Assembly (NCBI GenBank): GCA_003427395.1
Contig: BFEA01000105.1
Span: 647,799-686,665 of the forward strand
Reading direction: 5' to 3'
Length of the DNA stretch: 38,867 bases
DNA from: Chara braunii
Taxonomy: Eukaryota; Streptophyta; Charophyceae; Charales; Characeae
The translations under genes and the position numbers were made by a program. Positions 38,073 to 38,867 of this stretch are shown piece after piece; the stretch's first letter is position 1; each line of letters starts with the position of its first letter. The notes under the pieces were generated by a model, which did no database searches, was not told the DNA's origin, and saw nothing but the letters and a program-made list of their open reading frames with translations.

Positions 38073-38867
38073 CCACACGAGACACAACTTCCCTTCACCT
38101 GTGAGAGCTATCACCATCCCTTAAGTGGGCGTATCCCTGTCGAGCTACCAAATCATATACGAAGGCTTTTCGTATGCAATCGCAAACGTGGCTCAATCGA
38201 TGACGTTTCTTTTTTGGCGTAGCATAGGGGGTACGGACGGTTAACACCGAATCAGACCCTCTCGCGAATCATCGTCCGAGGCGCTGATCTCTCGAACATG
38301 ATCCTGCGCCGGTCGATTAGGATGAGTAATCGAACCAGACGATACACTTTTGAAGGAAAACTTAAACTCATATGCGAATTATGCCTAGTCCCTTTTTCAA
38401 ATGTTATTGTGTGATGTTTTTGTGTTATCCACATAAAAAAACTTAAAAGGGATGTGCGCGTGAGAGGAACCACAACATTGAGTTACGCGAACTCGCTCAA
38501 TCGATTTTCATGGCGACGTTTCACACGTTACCCACAATCGTTGAACCCTTCACGGGTTTCAACATTGCATACGACACTCAAGTGTCAGAAATTAAGTATT
38601 ATGAACGAAATGTTCTTCACAATATAGAACGATTGAAGGATGAGATGTTTGGCCCTCGTGAAACCTCTACCCTACGGATCACCTGCGACCGCAGCAACGG
38701 GGTCAAACTTCGCAGGCGACTGTGTTTGTGGCCGTGACCGCAGACGGCGGCCCTGAAGTCAAAGCCACAATTTTTACAAAATTTTTCCTGACAAAAAAAA
38801 AAAAGTTAAAAAAAGGCACATTTTTTTTTCCAAATGACATATTTTTGTAAAAAAAAAAATATAAATT
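38073..38867. other. Unassigned right edge of window
   Basis: A plus frame at 38,510-38,737 (MATFHTLPTIVEPFTGFN..., 75 codons) has normal protein composition but no recognised family and may be an exon cut from its context. The last 100 bases are A/T homopolymer-rich. Confidence 0.3.

Overview
This is nuclear DNA of a eukaryote with large, gene-poor, repeat-rich chromosomes. It has spliced genes, many microsatellites, U6 and U2 snRNA retropseudogenes, TIR/foldback elements and one very large Ty3/Gypsy retrotransposon. A SANT/Myb-type exon of a kind I associate with green plants, CACGTG G-boxes and an initiator-Met-type primer site point to the green lineage. A charophyte such as Chara would fit, but that is an inference. 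Assembly gaps or ambiguous bases lie at 21,673-21,984, 14,779 and 32,559.

Layout. 1-18,073: mostly non-coding host DNA. It holds a decayed two-exon fragment (about 820-1,369), a G-box cluster (2,890-2,946), a MITE family (3,302-3,459; 10,771-10,934) and several tandem repeats. U6-derived pieces lie at 7,354, 7,701, 11,503, 12,401 and 17,376, and U2-derived pieces at 5,195, 12,438 and 12,763. A foldback element spans 6,232-6,868. The best host gene is a minus-strand first coding exon (15,577-16,526) with a poly-Gln tract and the start of a SANT/Myb domain, ending at a splice donor.

18,074-32,587: one Ty3/Gypsy element of about 14.5 kb on the minus strand, flanked by a 4-bp duplication (TACA). 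In sense order it has: 5' LTR (32,583-29,940); primer site; Gag with zinc knuckle; protease; reverse transcriptase; RNase H; a PHD-like C4HC3 zinc finger; integrase; a GPY/F-like C-terminus; an unrecognised accessory ORF overlapping the pol stop by ATGA; an inserted low-complexity foldback-like block containing the gap; a further coding-like remnant; and the 3' LTR (20,731-18,078). The copy is dead. It has at least eleven in-frame stops (all TAG or TGA), several frameshifts, a lost protease catalytic Asp and a deletion through the integrase core.

32,588-38,867: host flank. A minus-strand candidate exon (32,818-32,661) ends 77 bp before the element, so the element probably sits in an intron. 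Further right are AT-rich DNA, two copies of a roughly 510-bp foldback MITE (35,762 and 37,122) and a short repeat pair (37,988/38,051). The least familiar features are the PHD finger inside pol, the accessory ORF after pol, and the dense, partly chimeric set of snRNA retrocopies.
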